Shown: positions 1-8,880 of the stretch, piece after piece | How positions within the stretch are numbered: the stretch's first letter is position 1 | How the letters are laid out: the number at the start of each line of letters is the position of its first letter | Origin: Paenibacillus sp. FSL R10-2782 | GTDB lineage: Bacteria > Bacillota > Bacilli > Paenibacillales > Paenibacillaceae | Assembly (NCBI RefSeq): GCF_038592985.1 | Contig: NZ_CP151951.1 | Span: 549,001 to 613,000 of the forward strand | Direction: 5' to 3' | Length of the DNA stretch: 64,000 bases | Notes under the pieces: generated by a model | Told to the model about the DNA's origin: nothing | Database searches by the model: none | Seen by the model: only the letters and a program-made list of their open reading frames with translations | Made by a program: the position numbers and the translations under genes

Positions 1-666
1 GGCGCGTATGTAGCTGTATTGGCACGCCGTCAGGAGCGATTGGACGAATTAGTTTGCGACTTGCACCAAGAGGAATTGTACGAGGTCATGGCAATACCTG
101 CCGATATCCAAAAAGCGGAAGACGTACGGCAGGCGGTCCACGCCATTCTTGAACGCTGGGGGCGGCTTGACATTATCGTTGCCAATGCCGGCTTCGGGTA
201 TCGAAGCCCACTGGCAGAAGTGGATCTGGAAAGATGGGAGGAGCTTTACAAGACGAATGTGCATGGTCTTGTCCTGACACTGAAGTATGGGCTTCAGTCA
301 ATGAGGGAACAGGCCAAGGGGGATGTTGTCATTGTCTCCTCTATTGCAGCGAAGGAAGTGGTTGCGGGAGGGGGACTATACAGCGCTACCAAGTACGGCG
401 TTAGCGCCATAGCCTCCGCATTGCGTTTGGAGACCAGTGCGCAAGGAATTCGTGTAACTGCGATCCACCCCGGGGCGGTGGCGACGGAATTTTCGCAGGT
501 GGCCGGATATCCCGAGCAGGAAATTCGGGCGTTTGCTTCGAGCGTTTTGCCGCTGCATCCCGATGATGTTGCAGAAGCTGCCCTTTATGCACTGGAGCAG
601 CCGGAGCATGTCAACATTCCAGAGTTGACCATTATGCCTTCGAGGCAGGTCCAGCGGTTCAAATAG
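1..666 (+). CDS. SDR-family oxidoreductase, 5'-truncated by window edge
   Basis: The reading frame is open from base 1, so the start codon and the TGxxxGxG dinucleotide-binding turn lie outside the window. What remains is the rest of a classical short-chain dehydrogenase: the NAGFG motif, the catalytic Ser in VVIVSSIAA, and the YSATK catalytic Tyr-Lys pair, followed by a C-terminal substrate loop. It should be a cytoplasmic NAD(P)-dependent oxidoreductase. The substrate cannot be read from sequence; the closest general type is the YdfG/3-hydroxyacid dehydrogenase-like group. A hairpin terminator follows at once, so this is the last gene of its transcript. Confidence 0.9.
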   Translation, partial: GAYVAVLARRQERLDELVCDLHQEELYEVMAIPADIQKAEDVRQAVHAILERWGRLDIIVANAGFGYRSPLAEVDLERWEELYKTNVHGLVLTLKYGLQSMREQAKGDVVIVSSIAAKEVVAGGGLYSATKYGVSAIASALRLETSAQGIRVTAIHPGAVATEFSQVAGYPEQEIRAFASSVLPLHPDDVAEAALYALEQPEHVNIPELTIMPSRQVQRFK

Positions 667-689
667 AGCAGTATTTATTCTGCTAATCC

Positions 690-740
690 AAAAAGCGCGA
701 ATTACAGGGGGAAAATAACCCTTGCACTCGCGCTTTTTTT
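690..740 (+). terminator. Rho-independent terminator after SDR gene
   Basis: Arms AAAAGCGCGA and TCGCGCTTTT enclose a loop of about 28 bases and run into a T tract at 734-740. It lies 24 bases after the SDR stop codon. Confidence 0.7.
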
Positions 741-875
741 ACGCTAATGACGAAGCGTGCACTGCCCAATAAAGTTTAAAACCAGCTTTTAGGACAGCTC
801 CATTTACTATAGAGCAGACCATATCCTGTGAAAATTTTTGCCCTACGTTCGCTCTTCCAGCCATCGTGAGCACAG

Positions 876-1967
876 TTATAGTGAAATGATGTACAGGCCC
901 AACGGCGTGGTTGCGCTGCCTGCAATCATAAAACTTAGAGAATAGCTGGACTTGCCGGGGGGCACGCTGATATCAGCCAATCGGCATACCTTGGTATTAT
1001 CTCGTAGCAGAGGGATACCATATACACGCTGATCCACACGCACAGACCCGGCGAACGCTCCGCCACGCGGATTGGCGTAGATGCGGACCGTACGTTTCTC
1101 GTTACCGTCGTTAATGATGGGAATTGTTGCGTTATATATAACACCGAATTGTCCGCGGTTATCAAGCGCAGGGCCCAACTCGCTGCGCGCCCCGGTAAAC
1201 AGTAGATCGGCGGGGGTCTCACCGTTCAATTTTTTGGTGGCACATGCTCGGTAGTTGGCGCTTTGCCCGACCACGTACTCCGGCATCTGTGCGTTTGTTT
1301 CGGAAAAGGACCATGCACCACGCGGATGCGCTTGCGGTGGTGGTACGGGGGGAAGTGGCTCCGTAAGAATCTCGCGCAGGTCAGTCTGTGTATCCTTACT
1401 GACTACGGTGCGGATTACATAGTCCAGCGTACCGTGGCCTTCGGCATATTCTACGGTGAAGTCATAGGTGAATCCGGCCAGCGACCCTTCAGGCAGCTCG
1501 AATTCTTCCAGCAGCGCTGTACCTTTGCCGAATTTATGACGGTCTACCGGCTTCACGCGCTTCATCGTACCCGCCAAACAGCTTTTGGCAATAGACTGCC
1601 CGACATCCATAATCCAGTTACCATCCTCAGGCGCAATCTCTAAAGCCCGCTCGATATGACGTACCTCCAGCGCAGCATCGCTTTTGTTCTCTACGGTGAT
1701 GCCCAGTTTGACGGGGGCGCCGATTTTGTTGTAATGCCAGCCGAAAATGCGATGCTTGACCGTCCGGGTTGTCGTACGTACCACGTCATGCCACAAGGTA
1801 GCTTGCTCGGCAGGTACAGTCACGGGGGTGAGCGTCTCTGGATTATCGCTAAGCATCAGGCGGCGCTTCCCCCCTTCGGTGGCTGATTCCACATCCACAT
1901 TGATATTCGGCGGGATCACAGCCGACCCCACAATCAGATCCTTTGGCTCTTTGGGACGATGGTTCAT
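876..1967 (-). CDS. Conserved hypothetical protein, beta-rich
   Basis: This 363-residue protein was not recognised. The start is supported by AAAGGAGG seven bases upstream of the ATG. There is no signal peptide or membrane segment. The C-terminal half (about 235-363) is rich in short alternating hydrophobic strands, with phrases such as GQFGVIYNATIPIIND and PPGKSSYSLSFM that suggest an immunoglobulin-like or jelly-roll fold. The N-terminal half repeats phrases about ligand or surface binding without a known motif. It is transcribed divergently from the GH13 glucosidase, with about 220 bases between them. Function unknown. Confidence 0.7.
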   Translation of the reverse strand: MNHRPKEPKDLIVGSAVIPPNINVDVESATEGGKRRLMLSDNPETLTPVTVPAEQATLWHDVVRTTTRTVKHRIFGWHYNKIGAPVKLGITVENKSDAALEVRHIERALEIAPEDGNWIMDVGQSIAKSCLAGTMKRVKPVDRHKFGKGTALLEEFELPEGSLAGFTYDFTVEYAEGHGTLDYVIRTVVSKDTQTDLREILTEPLPPVPPPQAHPRGAWSFSETNAQMPEYVVGQSANYRACATKKLNGETPADLLFTGARSELGPALDNRGQFGVIYNATIPIINDGNEKRTVRIYANPRGGAFAGSVRVDQRVYGIPLLRDNTKVCRLADISVPPGKSSYSLSFMIAGSATTPLGLYIISL

Positions 1968-1992
1968 GTGAGTTCCTCCTTTGATTTAGAGA

Positions 1993-2008
1993 ATGGAAAC
2001 GCTTCTGG
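1993..2008. promoter_or_regulatory. Possible catabolite-responsive element (cre)
   Basis: ATGGAAACGCTTCTGG matches 14 of 16 positions of the Gram-positive cre consensus WTGNAAACGNTTNCAW; only the terminal CA pair differs. It lies between two divergent genes, about 180 bases ahead of the alpha-glucosidase start, a sensible place for CcpA control of sugar use. No binding is shown; this is a pattern match only. Confidence 0.35.
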
Positions 2009-2188
2009 TTCATGGATAGGGGTGGTTCATATATATTAGGTAACGCCAGAGTGACTTTTACAACCTGTTTTTAAAAATATTTTTTCAAGCTCCTTTCTCC
2101 CCGTTGCACAAACGATTCGTCAGCAGGTATTGCGTGTATGTTAAGAGCGTATGCTATTGGATGTACAGAGAAGCTACAGGAGGGAAAC

Positions 2189-3889
2189 ATGCCTAAAAAG
2201 ATATGGTGGAAGGAAGCTGTTGTGTATCAGATTTATCCGATAAGCTTTCAGGATTCGGATGGAGACGGAAAAGGAGATTTGCAGGGCATTCTGTCCAGGC
2301 TGGACTATCTGAGTGAGTTGGGCATTGATGTCATCTGGATTTGCCCGGTGTACAAATCGCCCAATTATGATAACGGCTACGATATTAGCGATTATTATGC
2401 CATTATGGATGAGTTCGGGACGATGGAGGATTTTGATAAACTCCTTCACAAGGCGCATGAACGAGGCATTAAAATTATGATGGATCTGGTCTTAAACCAC
2501 ACATCGGATGAGCATCCGTGGTTTACGGAATCTCGCTCGTCCAAGGATAATCCGAAACGAGATTACTACATATGGCGAACAGGCAAAAATAGCGGATATC
2601 CAAACAATTGGGAATCGTATTTTTCCGGTTCTGTGTGGAAATATGACAAGCTTACAGACGAATATTACATGCATCTGTATTCCGAGCATCAGCCAGACCT
2701 CAACTGGAACAATGAAGAAATGGTCGCTGAACTGTACCGCATGGTGGAATGGTGGCTGAAAAAGGGAATCGATGGCTTCCGCTTTGATGCCATTGCTCAT
2801 ATTGTCAAAGCGGAAGGGCTGCCGGACGCCAATAATCCAGAGAAACGGACATGGGTACGAGCCTATCAGCTTTTTTCCAATTTGGAACAGGTGCATGTGC
2901 TTCTTCGCAGGCTGAATGAAAGAGTGCTGGAGCGTTACCCCTTAATGACCGTCGGTGAGACATCAGGCTTGGGTCCTGAACAAGCGCTCGATTATGTGGG
3001 GGACCAGCGACATGAACTGAATATGGTTTTCCAGTTTGAACACATGTTTATAGATGCCCAGGGACAGGGGACAGAAAAGTGGAAACCCAAGCCGTGGACA
3101 CTGGTAGAGTTAAAAAAAATAATGAGTCGATGGCAGACGGTGCTTCATCAGGAGGGGTGGAATGCGAATTATCTGAACAACCATGATCAGCCGCGCGCCC
3201 TCTCGCGATTCGGGAATGATGGACAGTACCGATTGGAGTCGGCCAAAATGCTGGCAACCTTCATACATATGCTTGAAGGTACGCCGTACATTTATCAGGG
3301 CGAGGAGATCGGCATGACGAATATCGCTTACCCGTCGATTGATGATTACCGGGACGTGGAGACATTGAATTATTATGAGCAGCAGCGGAAGCTGGGCGAA
3401 CCGGAGAAGCAGATTATGGCGGCAATTTGGAGAAAAAGCCGGGATAATTCGCGGACGCCCATGCAGTGGAATGGAGGACATGCAGCCGGATTTACCGATG
3501 GAGAGCCGTGGATGAAAATCAACGATAATCACACGCACATCCACGTTGAGGCGGAAAGACATAACCCGAATTCTATTTTTCACTATTATCGTAAGCTGAT
3601 TGCTTTGCGTAAACAAGAAGAGGTGATCGTTTATGGTGAATATAAGCTGCTGCTGCCGATGGATACCGAGCTGTATGTGTTTACCCGCACGTTGGGTAAG
3701 GAGCGTCTGCTAATCATTTTGAATTTCTTTGACCGTAACCCGGTGTTCCACTGGCCTGAGGAGGACGGCTATCCCGCCGCCAAAGCGGATCTGCTTCTAT
3801 CCAACTACGATCCGGTACAAGGTGAGAATCTGCAAGCCTTGAAGCTGCGTCCTTATGAAGCCAGAGTGTATAAGTTAAGCTTAAAATAA
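2189..3889 (+). CDS. GH13 alpha-glucosidase (oligo-1,6-glucosidase/MalL-like)
   Basis: This 566-residue cytoplasmic enzyme removes glucose from the non-reducing ends of malto- or isomalto-oligosaccharides. The ATG at 2189 is chosen because AGGAGGG precedes it by five bases; an upstream in-frame ATG at 2138 lacks a site. The GH13 regions are complete: DLVLNHT, GFRFDAIAH with nucleophile Asp200, TVGETSG with acid/base Glu257, and NYLNNHDQPR. The QPDLN motif is typical of the oligo-1,6-glucosidase subfamily, but the residue after the nucleophile is Ala rather than the Val common in strict 1,6-enzymes, which hints at alpha-1,4 activity. Trehalose-6-phosphate hydrolase is a less likely alternative. 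It stands alone, with a cre-like site upstream. Confidence 0.92.
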   Translation: MPKKIWWKEAVVYQIYPISFQDSDGDGKGDLQGILSRLDYLSELGIDVIWICPVYKSPNYDNGYDISDYYAIMDEFGTMEDFDKLLHKAHERGIKIMMDLVLNHTSDEHPWFTESRSSKDNPKRDYYIWRTGKNSGYPNNWESYFSGSVWKYDKLTDEYYMHLYSEHQPDLNWNNEEMVAELYRMVEWWLKKGIDGFRFDAIAHIVKAEGLPDANNPEKRTWVRAYQLFSNLEQVHVLLRRLNERVLERYPLMTVGETSGLGPEQALDYVGDQRHELNMVFQFEHMFIDAQGQGTEKWKPKPWTLVELKKIMSRWQTVLHQEGWNANYLNNHDQPRALSRFGNDGQYRLESAKMLATFIHMLEGTPYIYQGEEIGMTNIAYPSIDDYRDVETLNYYEQQRKLGEPEKQIMAAIWRKSRDNSRTPMQWNGGHAAGFTDGEPWMKINDNHTHIHVEAERHNPNSIFHYYRKLIALRKQEEVIVYGEYKLLLPMDTELYVFTRTLGKERLLIILNFFDRNPVFHWPEEDGYPAAKADLLLSNYDPVQGENLQALKLRPYEARVYKLSLK

Positions 3890-3921
3890 GCATATGCTCC
3901 CTTACCTTCCTTGATCGTAAA

Positions 3922-3971
3922 GCAAAAAGCCCGATTCACACGGTCTGCTGTACGCAGGTGTGGATCGGGCT
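3922..3971 (-). terminator. Terminator shared by glucosidase and pdaA
   Basis: The arms AGCCCGATTCACAC and GTGTGGATCGGGCT form a near-perfect stem. The T tract is on the minus strand (A run at 3924-3928), so it best serves pdaA; it could also stop the convergent glucosidase transcript. Confidence 0.8.
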
Positions 3972-4009
3972 GATCATATTTAGCAATTCGTCCAATTTCA
4001 GTTGCTGTT

Positions 4010-4807
4010 TTAGTGGTAATGCTTTACCTTAAGGTCGTCTAGGCTTTTGAACTCATACCCTTGCTTGCGTGCTTCGTCAATAATCGAACCCAGCGCCTCG
4101 GTATTGTCCTTGGATACGGAATGGAGCAGAATGACCGCTCCAGGGTGAAGCTGACGTATAACTTGTTGGTAGGCATAGTCTGCTCCCTGCTGGATATTCG
4201 TGTCCCAGTCCTTGTAAGCCACAGACCAAAATACGCTCGTATATCCGGCTTCCCGGCAGGAGGCCAATGCCTTTTCGCTAAAAATGCCGCGAGGCGGCCG
4301 GACGTATTTCATTTCCTTTTGTCCGGTGAGCTCTGCCGATGCATTTCGTACCCGATCCAGCTCAGAACGGATCTCTGTCGAAGAAATGGTACTCATATCA
4401 GGATGACTCCATGAATGGTTGCCAATAATATGGCCCTCACTTGCCATGCGGCGCATCAAAGCGGGTTGATCCTTCACAAAATGTCCGGTTACAAAGAAAG
4501 CGGCCGGAACCTTTTTGGCCTTTAATACATCCAGTACCTTGGGCGTATATCCATTCTCATAGCCGTTGTCGAACGTGAGAAATATTTCTTTTTTGGTAGT
4601 ATCTCCGAGAAAGATGCCACCCTGTTTTTCAACCAGGTGCATAAAGCCCTCTTGTGCGATAGAAGGCAGTTCGCCTCCCTTGCTTTTTTTGAATCCAAAA
4701 TGATAAGGCTGTTCGTCAACAGTTGAAGCAGCTAGCGCGGATTCACCCGTAACTGCTAACATCCCCATAACCGCAACGCATAGCCACAAGGCAAATATTC
4801 GTTTCAT
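4010..4807 (-). CDS. pdaA: Delta-lactam-forming polysaccharide deacetylase PdaA
   Basis: PdaA removes the N-acetyl group from muramic acid during muramic delta-lactam formation in the spore cortex, which is needed for germination. The protein has 265 residues, close to B. subtilis PdaA (263). It has a signal peptide ending near residue 27 (ALA-A). The NodB-type deacetylase domain shows TFDNG at 78-82, the family variant of TFDDG, and the metal-binding HSWSHPD at 131-137. A second conserved stretch, RPPRGIFSE, supplies the catalytic Arg region. It is a single gene with its own terminator, convergent with the glucosidase. Other PDA-family deacetylases are possible, but the Asn in TFDNG favours PdaA. 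Confidence 0.92.
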   Translation of the reverse strand: MKRIFALWLCVAVMGMLAVTGESALAASTVDEQPYHFGFKKSKGGELPSIAQEGFMHLVEKQGGIFLGDTTKKEIFLTFDNGYENGYTPKVLDVLKAKKVPAAFFVTGHFVKDQPALMRRMASEGHIIGNHSWSHPDMSTISSTEIRSELDRVRNASAELTGQKEMKYVRPPRGIFSEKALASCREAGYTSVFWSVAYKDWDTNIQQGADYAYQQVIRQLHPGAVILLHSVSKDNTEALGSIIDEARKQGYEFKSLDDLKVKHYH

Positions 4808-4936
4808 TTAACTTCCTCCGCTTTCGTCCCATTTGGGCAAGGTGTGTATGCTTTGGCATATTCCATAGCGTCTGCAATACCACGCCTGTTTATGCAAAAA
4901 ATGCTCTCAACTTAGGACAACCTCAAAAAACACATA

Positions 4937-4965
4937 TTGACATGAATATTAAATCGAAGTAGTAT
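4937..4965 (+). promoter_or_regulatory. SigA-type promoter for metNI
   Basis: A perfect -35 TTGACA (4937-4942), a 17-base spacer and the -10 TAGTAT (4960-4965) lie about 110 bases ahead of metN. The leader between them was checked for the conserved S-box (SAM-I) core and none was recognised, so any methionine control acts by another route. Confidence 0.65.
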
Positions 4966-5073
4966 ACTTTATAAAACTTACTAGAATACTCGGATTTAGT
5001 GAACTAACGATAAAGGGATGCAAACAACTAGTGATATCTTACATACTTGAAGGAATGGAAGGAGCTGGGGGTA

Positions 5074-6096
5074 ATGATTGAACTAAAAAATGTATCCAAA
5101 ACCTATGTAAGAAAAGGGTTAAGCATTGAAGCGCTAAAAAATATAAATATCAAAGTGGATAAAGGTGATATCTTTGGCTTTATCGGATTCAGCGGCGCGG
5201 GTAAAAGTACGCTAATTCGGTTGGTTAACCGTCTGGAGAAGGTCACCAGCGGGGAGGTTCTTGTCGAAGGAGAGCAATTAAATACCTATTCGACATCCGG
5301 ACTTCGAAAGGTAAGGAAGAAGATCGGAATGATCTTTCAGCATTTCAATCTGCTGGAGTCGAAAACGGTGTTCGACAATATTGCGATTCCGCTGGTGCTG
5401 CTCAAGCGAAACAAACGGGAAATTGAGCAGCGGGTAAAAGAGTTGCTGGAGTTTACAGGCTTGTCCGACAAGGCGAACAGCTATCCGGGCGAGCTTTCTG
5501 GAGGTCAAAAGCAGCGTGTCGGTATTGCACGGGCGCTGGCGAGCAACCCGTCCATTCTGCTCTGTGATGAGGCGACTTCGGCGCTTGATCCGCAGACCAC
5601 GCAGTCAATTCTGGATTTGCTTCGTAAAATCAACAAGGAATACAAGATCACTATTTTGATCATCACGCATGAGATGTCAGTTATACAGCGGATTTGCAAC
5701 AAGGTAGCTGTGATGGAAAAGGGTGAAATCATCGAGCAAGGCGATGTGCTGGAGGTATTCGGACAGCCACAGCACCCGACGACACAAAGCTTTGTGCGCA
5801 CGGTTATTCACGATACGGTGCCGGATAGTGTACTGCATACGTTTGAACAGCAAGAAGCACAGCGGATTTACAAGCTGGAATTTATCGGACAGGCTGCTTC
5901 CGAGCCAGTGGTTCATGAATTGATTCGGCAGCATGAGGTCTATGTGAACATTTTGTTTGCCAATATGACGGAAATACAAGAGACGACCATTGGCTATATG
6001 ACGATCCAGGTACGCGGCGAGGAGCACGCCGTCAGGCAGGCTGTTGATTTTATCAAGAGTAAAGGGGTCAACATTCAGGAGGTGAAGGCCATATGA
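5074..6096 (+). CDS. metN: Methionine ABC transporter ATP-binding protein MetN
   Basis: MetN powers uptake of methionine, often including the D-isomer, across the membrane. The ATG at 5074 follows AAGGAG by nine bases. Over 340 residues the order is Walker A GFSGAGKST, Q-loop QHFNLL, signature LSGGQKQR, Walker B ILLCDEATSALDP and H-loop ITHEM. A C-terminal NIL domain follows (about 260-340), the part that binds methionine and inhibits transport in MetN proteins. Its stop overlaps the metI start as ATGA, so the two are translationally coupled. The usual third gene, the MetQ binding lipoprotein, is not next to them. Confidence 0.95.
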   Translation: MIELKNVSKTYVRKGLSIEALKNINIKVDKGDIFGFIGFSGAGKSTLIRLVNRLEKVTSGEVLVEGEQLNTYSTSGLRKVRKKIGMIFQHFNLLESKTVFDNIAIPLVLLKRNKREIEQRVKELLEFTGLSDKANSYPGELSGGQKQRVGIARALASNPSILLCDEATSALDPQTTQSILDLLRKINKEYKITILIITHEMSVIQRICNKVAVMEKGEIIEQGDVLEVFGQPQHPTTQSFVRTVIHDTVPDSVLHTFEQQEAQRIYKLEFIGQAASEPVVHELIRQHEVYVNILFANMTEIQETTIGYMTIQVRGEEHAVRQAVDFIKSKGVNIQEVKAI

Positions 6097-6758
6097 TGAT
6101 TACGGGAACCTCTATAACTTGGGATCAACTGTGGGAGGCTTTATATCAATCCTTGCTCATGGTTAGCATCTCGCTACTCATTGGCGCATTGATCGGTATA
6201 CCTATCGGTATTTTGCTGGTTATTACCCGTCCGGGCGGGATTTTGGAGAGCAAATGGTTTTACGGCATTTTTAATCCGGTCATTAATATTGTTCGTTCCT
6301 TGCCGTTTATCATATTGCTGGTAGCGATCATTCCGTTGACGCGTCTGATTGTGAATACATCGATTGGAACCAGCGCGGCGATTGTACCATTGATTTTCTA
6401 TATTGCGCCTTATATCGGCAGACTGGTCGAGAATTCTCTGTTGGAGGTGAATCCAGGCATATTGGAGGCAGCCGATGCGATGGGAGCGACCCCTTTTCAG
6501 GTCATTCGTTACTTCTTGCTCCCCGAAGCGTTCAGTTCTCTCATTCTATCGTTAACGACAGCCGCAATTGGCTTGATTGGAGCCACTGCCATGGCAGGCG
6601 CGGTCGGAGGCGGCGGGATTGGCGACCTAGCGATATCGTACGGCTATCAGCGGTTCGATACGGTCGTTACGCTCATTACCGTCGTGATTCTTGTTGTGTT
6701 TGTACAAGTTGTTCAGTCCTTGGGTAACCTATTGTCCCGTAAAGTGCGCAGGGGTTGA
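6093..6758 (+). CDS. metI: Methionine ABC transporter permease MetI
   Basis: This 221-residue membrane protein forms the MetI dimer channel that MetN drives. About five transmembrane helices can be seen, and the cytoplasmic EAA coupling loop reads EAADAMGATPFQVIRYFLLPEA-like near residues 125-146, the site that contacts the ATPase. The GGGGIGDLA turn after it is typical of MetI. The start overlaps the metN stop by four bases. No metQ follows: the next gene is on the other strand after 180 bases, so the binding protein must be encoded elsewhere or another lipoprotein is used. Confidence 0.95.
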   Translation: MMITGTSITWDQLWEALYQSLLMVSISLLIGALIGIPIGILLVITRPGGILESKWFYGIFNPVINIVRSLPFIILLVAIIPLTRLIVNTSIGTSAAIVPLIFYIAPYIGRLVENSLLEVNPGILEAADAMGATPFQVIRYFLLPEAFSSLILSLTTAAIGLIGATAMAGAVGGGGIGDLAISYGYQRFDTVVTLITVVILVVFVQVVQSLGNLLSRKVRRG

Positions 6759-6886
6759 TTTTTATAATGAATTTATGGATGTCCTCGCTTTAAAATATGA
6801 TGTGAACGGTAATTCGATCTCGTGTTGGTGCCGGATGGAAAGGGTTGATGTATTTTTGCGGCTTCAATTGTCAGAAAATAACGTGC

Positions 6887-6917
6887 GCGAACGGCTGCTT
6901 GTAGGCAGCCTGTTCGC
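6887..6917 (+). other. Hairpin downstream of metNI
   Basis: GCGAACGGCTGC and GCAGCCTGTTCGC form a strong stem with a six-base loop, 130 bases after metI. There is no T tract on either side, so it may be an RNA 3' end stabiliser or a convergent-transcript barrier rather than a classic terminator. Confidence 0.45.
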
Positions 6918-6939
6918 ATGTTGTTGGCATCAAGAACCA

Positions 6940-7332
6940 TTATTTATTAGGGATGTGAAATGATTTCAAATAGTTTTGGATATCAGTCTGAGGGGTTTGA
7001 AGCAAGCCTGCCAGTAACGATTGAAGGGTATGCAGCGTGTTTATATGGGCTTCAATCTCAACAATTTTATTTTGAACAATTTCCCTCAATGTGTCTTCAA
7101 GCATCTCCTGACTGAGCAGTTGGAGCGTTTCCTGTATTTCCTTAAGTGAATACCCTAATGATTTGGCATCTTTAATAAACTTGATCTTTACCAGATAGTC
7201 ATCCGTATATATGCGGTATCCATTCGCAGCCCGCTTGGGAGCTGGCAAAATACCATTATTCTCGTAGTAACGAATGGTCGCCATGCTCAATCCGGTACGT
7301 TGTGACAGCTCGCCCCGTGTCATTCCCTCCAT
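6940..7332 (-). CDS. MerR-family transcriptional regulator
   Basis: This 130-residue regulator has the MerR winged helix at its N-terminus (GELSQRTGLSMATIRYYENNG), the conserved arginine-tyrosine wing (NGYRIY), and a C-terminal coiled-coil dimerisation helix from about 75 to 115. There are no cysteines for metal binding, so a small-molecule or redox-independent signal is more likely. The start follows GGAGG by seven bases. It lies 52 bases downstream of the alpha/beta hydrolase gene on the same strand and may be co-transcribed with it or control it. It resembles the YyaN/AdhR-like group of MerR proteins; the signal is unknown. Confidence 0.9.
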   Translation of the reverse strand: MEGMTRGELSQRTGLSMATIRYYENNGILPAPKRAANGYRIYTDDYLVKIKFIKDAKSLGYSLKEIQETLQLLSQEMLEDTLREIVQNKIVEIEAHINTLHTLQSLLAGLLQTPQTDIQNYLKSFHIPNK

Positions 7333-7384
7333 GCCAGAACCTCCGATTTTCTAGTAAAATTGCTACTTTTTATATCAGAAACAG

Positions 7385-8452
7385 CTACGATCTCTTTTTC
7401 GTATACGTTGGATCGAACGACACCTCAGGATATTCAGGCGAAGCGCCTTTTAATAGCGGCTGCGGTTCAACCTTTAAATATTGGTCGAAAAAGGCTCGTA
7501 CATACGATCTCGTAATATCAATGTTATGCACAGGGTCTATATTTTTAGCAAATAGAGATGGTGAAATCAGGGCCAGATCCGTAAAGCTCTGATGGAAAAG
7601 CTTATCAACCGTCAAATAATAGGTATCATTTTGACTTTTGGTCATGACCGACTTCAGATCGGGAGCAAATTCCGTATAAAAGACTTTATCTTTTTTTGTA
7701 ACCGACGGTTTTAAGCTCTCGGCAGTGGTTCCTGTCATCATATACATGAAGGGCTGCTGCAATCCGGTATGGGAGACGGTTCCCCAGAATCCACCCTCCA
7801 GGCTGACACCCGCTTTAAAACGCGGGTCCTGCGCCAAGGTTTCAGCTGTTGTCGCCCCGCCGTAGGAGTGTCCAAATATGCCCACATGCTCCAGATCCAG
7901 CTTGCCTTCGAACAATCCGTTAGGATCTTGTGTATTCCAAGTCGTAAGCGTGTCCAGCACGAATCGGGAATCGGCTGCGCGAATGCTGACACCCTTTACG
8001 TTATTTTCATATAGCTCAGCCGATGTCGGGAATTCGGGCTCCGGCGTATAGGAAATGACTCGACCATCAGGGAAGGAAACTTTAGCTGAAGAGTAGGGAT
8101 GATCCATGCCCACTACAATATAGCCATGACTCACGAGTTCCTCCACAGCCGTCATGCTCTGAAATCGGGTAGAACGGATACCGGGTGAGAACAGCAGAAC
8201 CGGATATTTTGTCTCAGCGTTTGATATTTCTGCACCTTGGACGACGTGTGTAGGAATCGTTGTGAGGTAACTGAACAACTGCTTCGGTATTCCGAATACA
8301 AGGCTGATAGCTTCTCCTAGCTCATCAGGGTAAGGCTCTTTGGGTTTTTGTTTTGCCACATCGGGGTTGACAGGATACCAGACATTGATCATCAATTCCC
8401 GCTTGTCGCCAGGTGCCGCACTGAGGGTTTCGTCACGGTTTTGATCGGTCAA
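7385..8452 (-). CDS. Alpha/beta hydrolase, PAF-acetylhydrolase-like, N-terminus short
   Basis: The 355-residue open part carries a PAF-acetylhydrolase II-like alpha/beta hydrolase domain: an oxyanion region PVLLFSPG, the nucleophile elbow GHSYGG with catalytic Ser, a later acidic residue, and a C-terminal His region. The first codon is a TTG with no good ribosome site, and the frame is open only ten codons further to a TAG. Homologues of this type usually carry extra N-terminal sequence with membrane or signal segments, and none is present. The gene may start at a non-canonical codon, or its 5' end may have been lost. The substrate is unknown; an esterase acting on short acyl chains is a reasonable guess. 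Confidence 0.75.
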   Translation of the reverse strand: MTDQNRDETLSAAPGDKRELMINVWYPVNPDVAKQKPKEPYPDELGEAISLVFGIPKQLFSYLTTIPTHVVQGAEISNAETKYPVLLFSPGIRSTRFQSMTAVEELVSHGYIVVGMDHPYSSAKVSFPDGRVISYTPEPEFPTSAELYENNVKGVSIRAADSRFVLDTLTTWNTQDPNGLFEGKLDLEHVGIFGHSYGGATTAETLAQDPRFKAGVSLEGGFWGTVSHTGLQQPFMYMMTGTTAESLKPSVTKKDKVFYTEFAPDLKSVMTKSQNDTYYLTVDKLFHQSFTDLALISPSLFAKNIDPVHNIDITRSYVRAFFDQYLKVEPQPLLKGASPEYPEVSFDPTYTKKRS

Positions 8453-8655
8453 ACGCTGCGAAATCGGCTGTATCCAGCCTCTTTTCTACTATGATCTGCT
8501 ATTCGCCGATACAATATCTCTTACTCTAGCATATTCATATAGCATATCTCTTTACAGTTGAGATCGACTCAAGGGGCGGCTTATATCCGCAGGAAACAAA
8601 GGAGTCGCAATGGAGAGATTGAAAGGAAAATCACGTATTCAAGGAGGTAATTGCT

Positions 8656-8808
8656 TTGGGAAGAAAGAGACGAAGCGGCTTTAAAAATAAAAGAATTTCG
8701 GTAGACGTCAGACAATCTTCTTCAGCTCAGACGGGACAAGGTGGCAACCCTATTTCTATCAATGCTTCTGATGTTGGGGTAGTAAGAACAGATATTCAGA
8801 ATAAGTAA
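8656..8808 (+). CDS. Small basic hypothetical protein, 50 residues
   Basis: A TTG start lies eight bases after a full AAGGAGG site (8641-8647). The product begins MGRKRRSGFKNKR, then a Ser/Gln/Gly linker, and ends GVVRTDIQNK. It has no signal peptide or membrane helix. A second short frame, 8610-8684 (24 codons, ATG with AAAGGAG upstream), overlaps its start, so translation of one may affect the other. It converges on the TPR/HTH regulator gene, with a shared terminator between them. No family was recognised. A strong ribosome site and clean stop support a real gene. Confidence 0.55.
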   Translation: MGRKRRSGFKNKRISVDVRQSSSAQTGQGGNPISINASDVGVVRTDIQNK

Positions 8809-8813
8809 TCCGA

Positions 8814-8872
8814 TAAAAAAGCTATGAAGCCAACGTGTGCCGATACTCAATCGACACGCGTTGTTTGAGTTT
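8814..8872. terminator. Bidirectional terminator between small ORF and regulator
   Basis: CAACGTGTGCCGAT (from 8830) pairs with ATCGACACGCGTTG with one mismatch and one wobble. T-rich sequence follows on both strands, best on the minus strand (A run at 8814-8821). Confidence 0.6.
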
Positions 8873-8880
8873 AGCCTGAG

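Noticed and set aside
2138..2188. Upstream in-frame ATG for the GH13 glucosidase
   Set aside because: The extra 17 residues are not of GH13 type, and the strong AGGAGGG site fits the ATG at 2189.
4966..5073. S-box (SAM-I) riboswitch ahead of metN
   Set aside because: The conserved core and terminator/antiterminator pairs of SAM-I riboswitches are not visible. The same holds ahead of metY (61844-61969).
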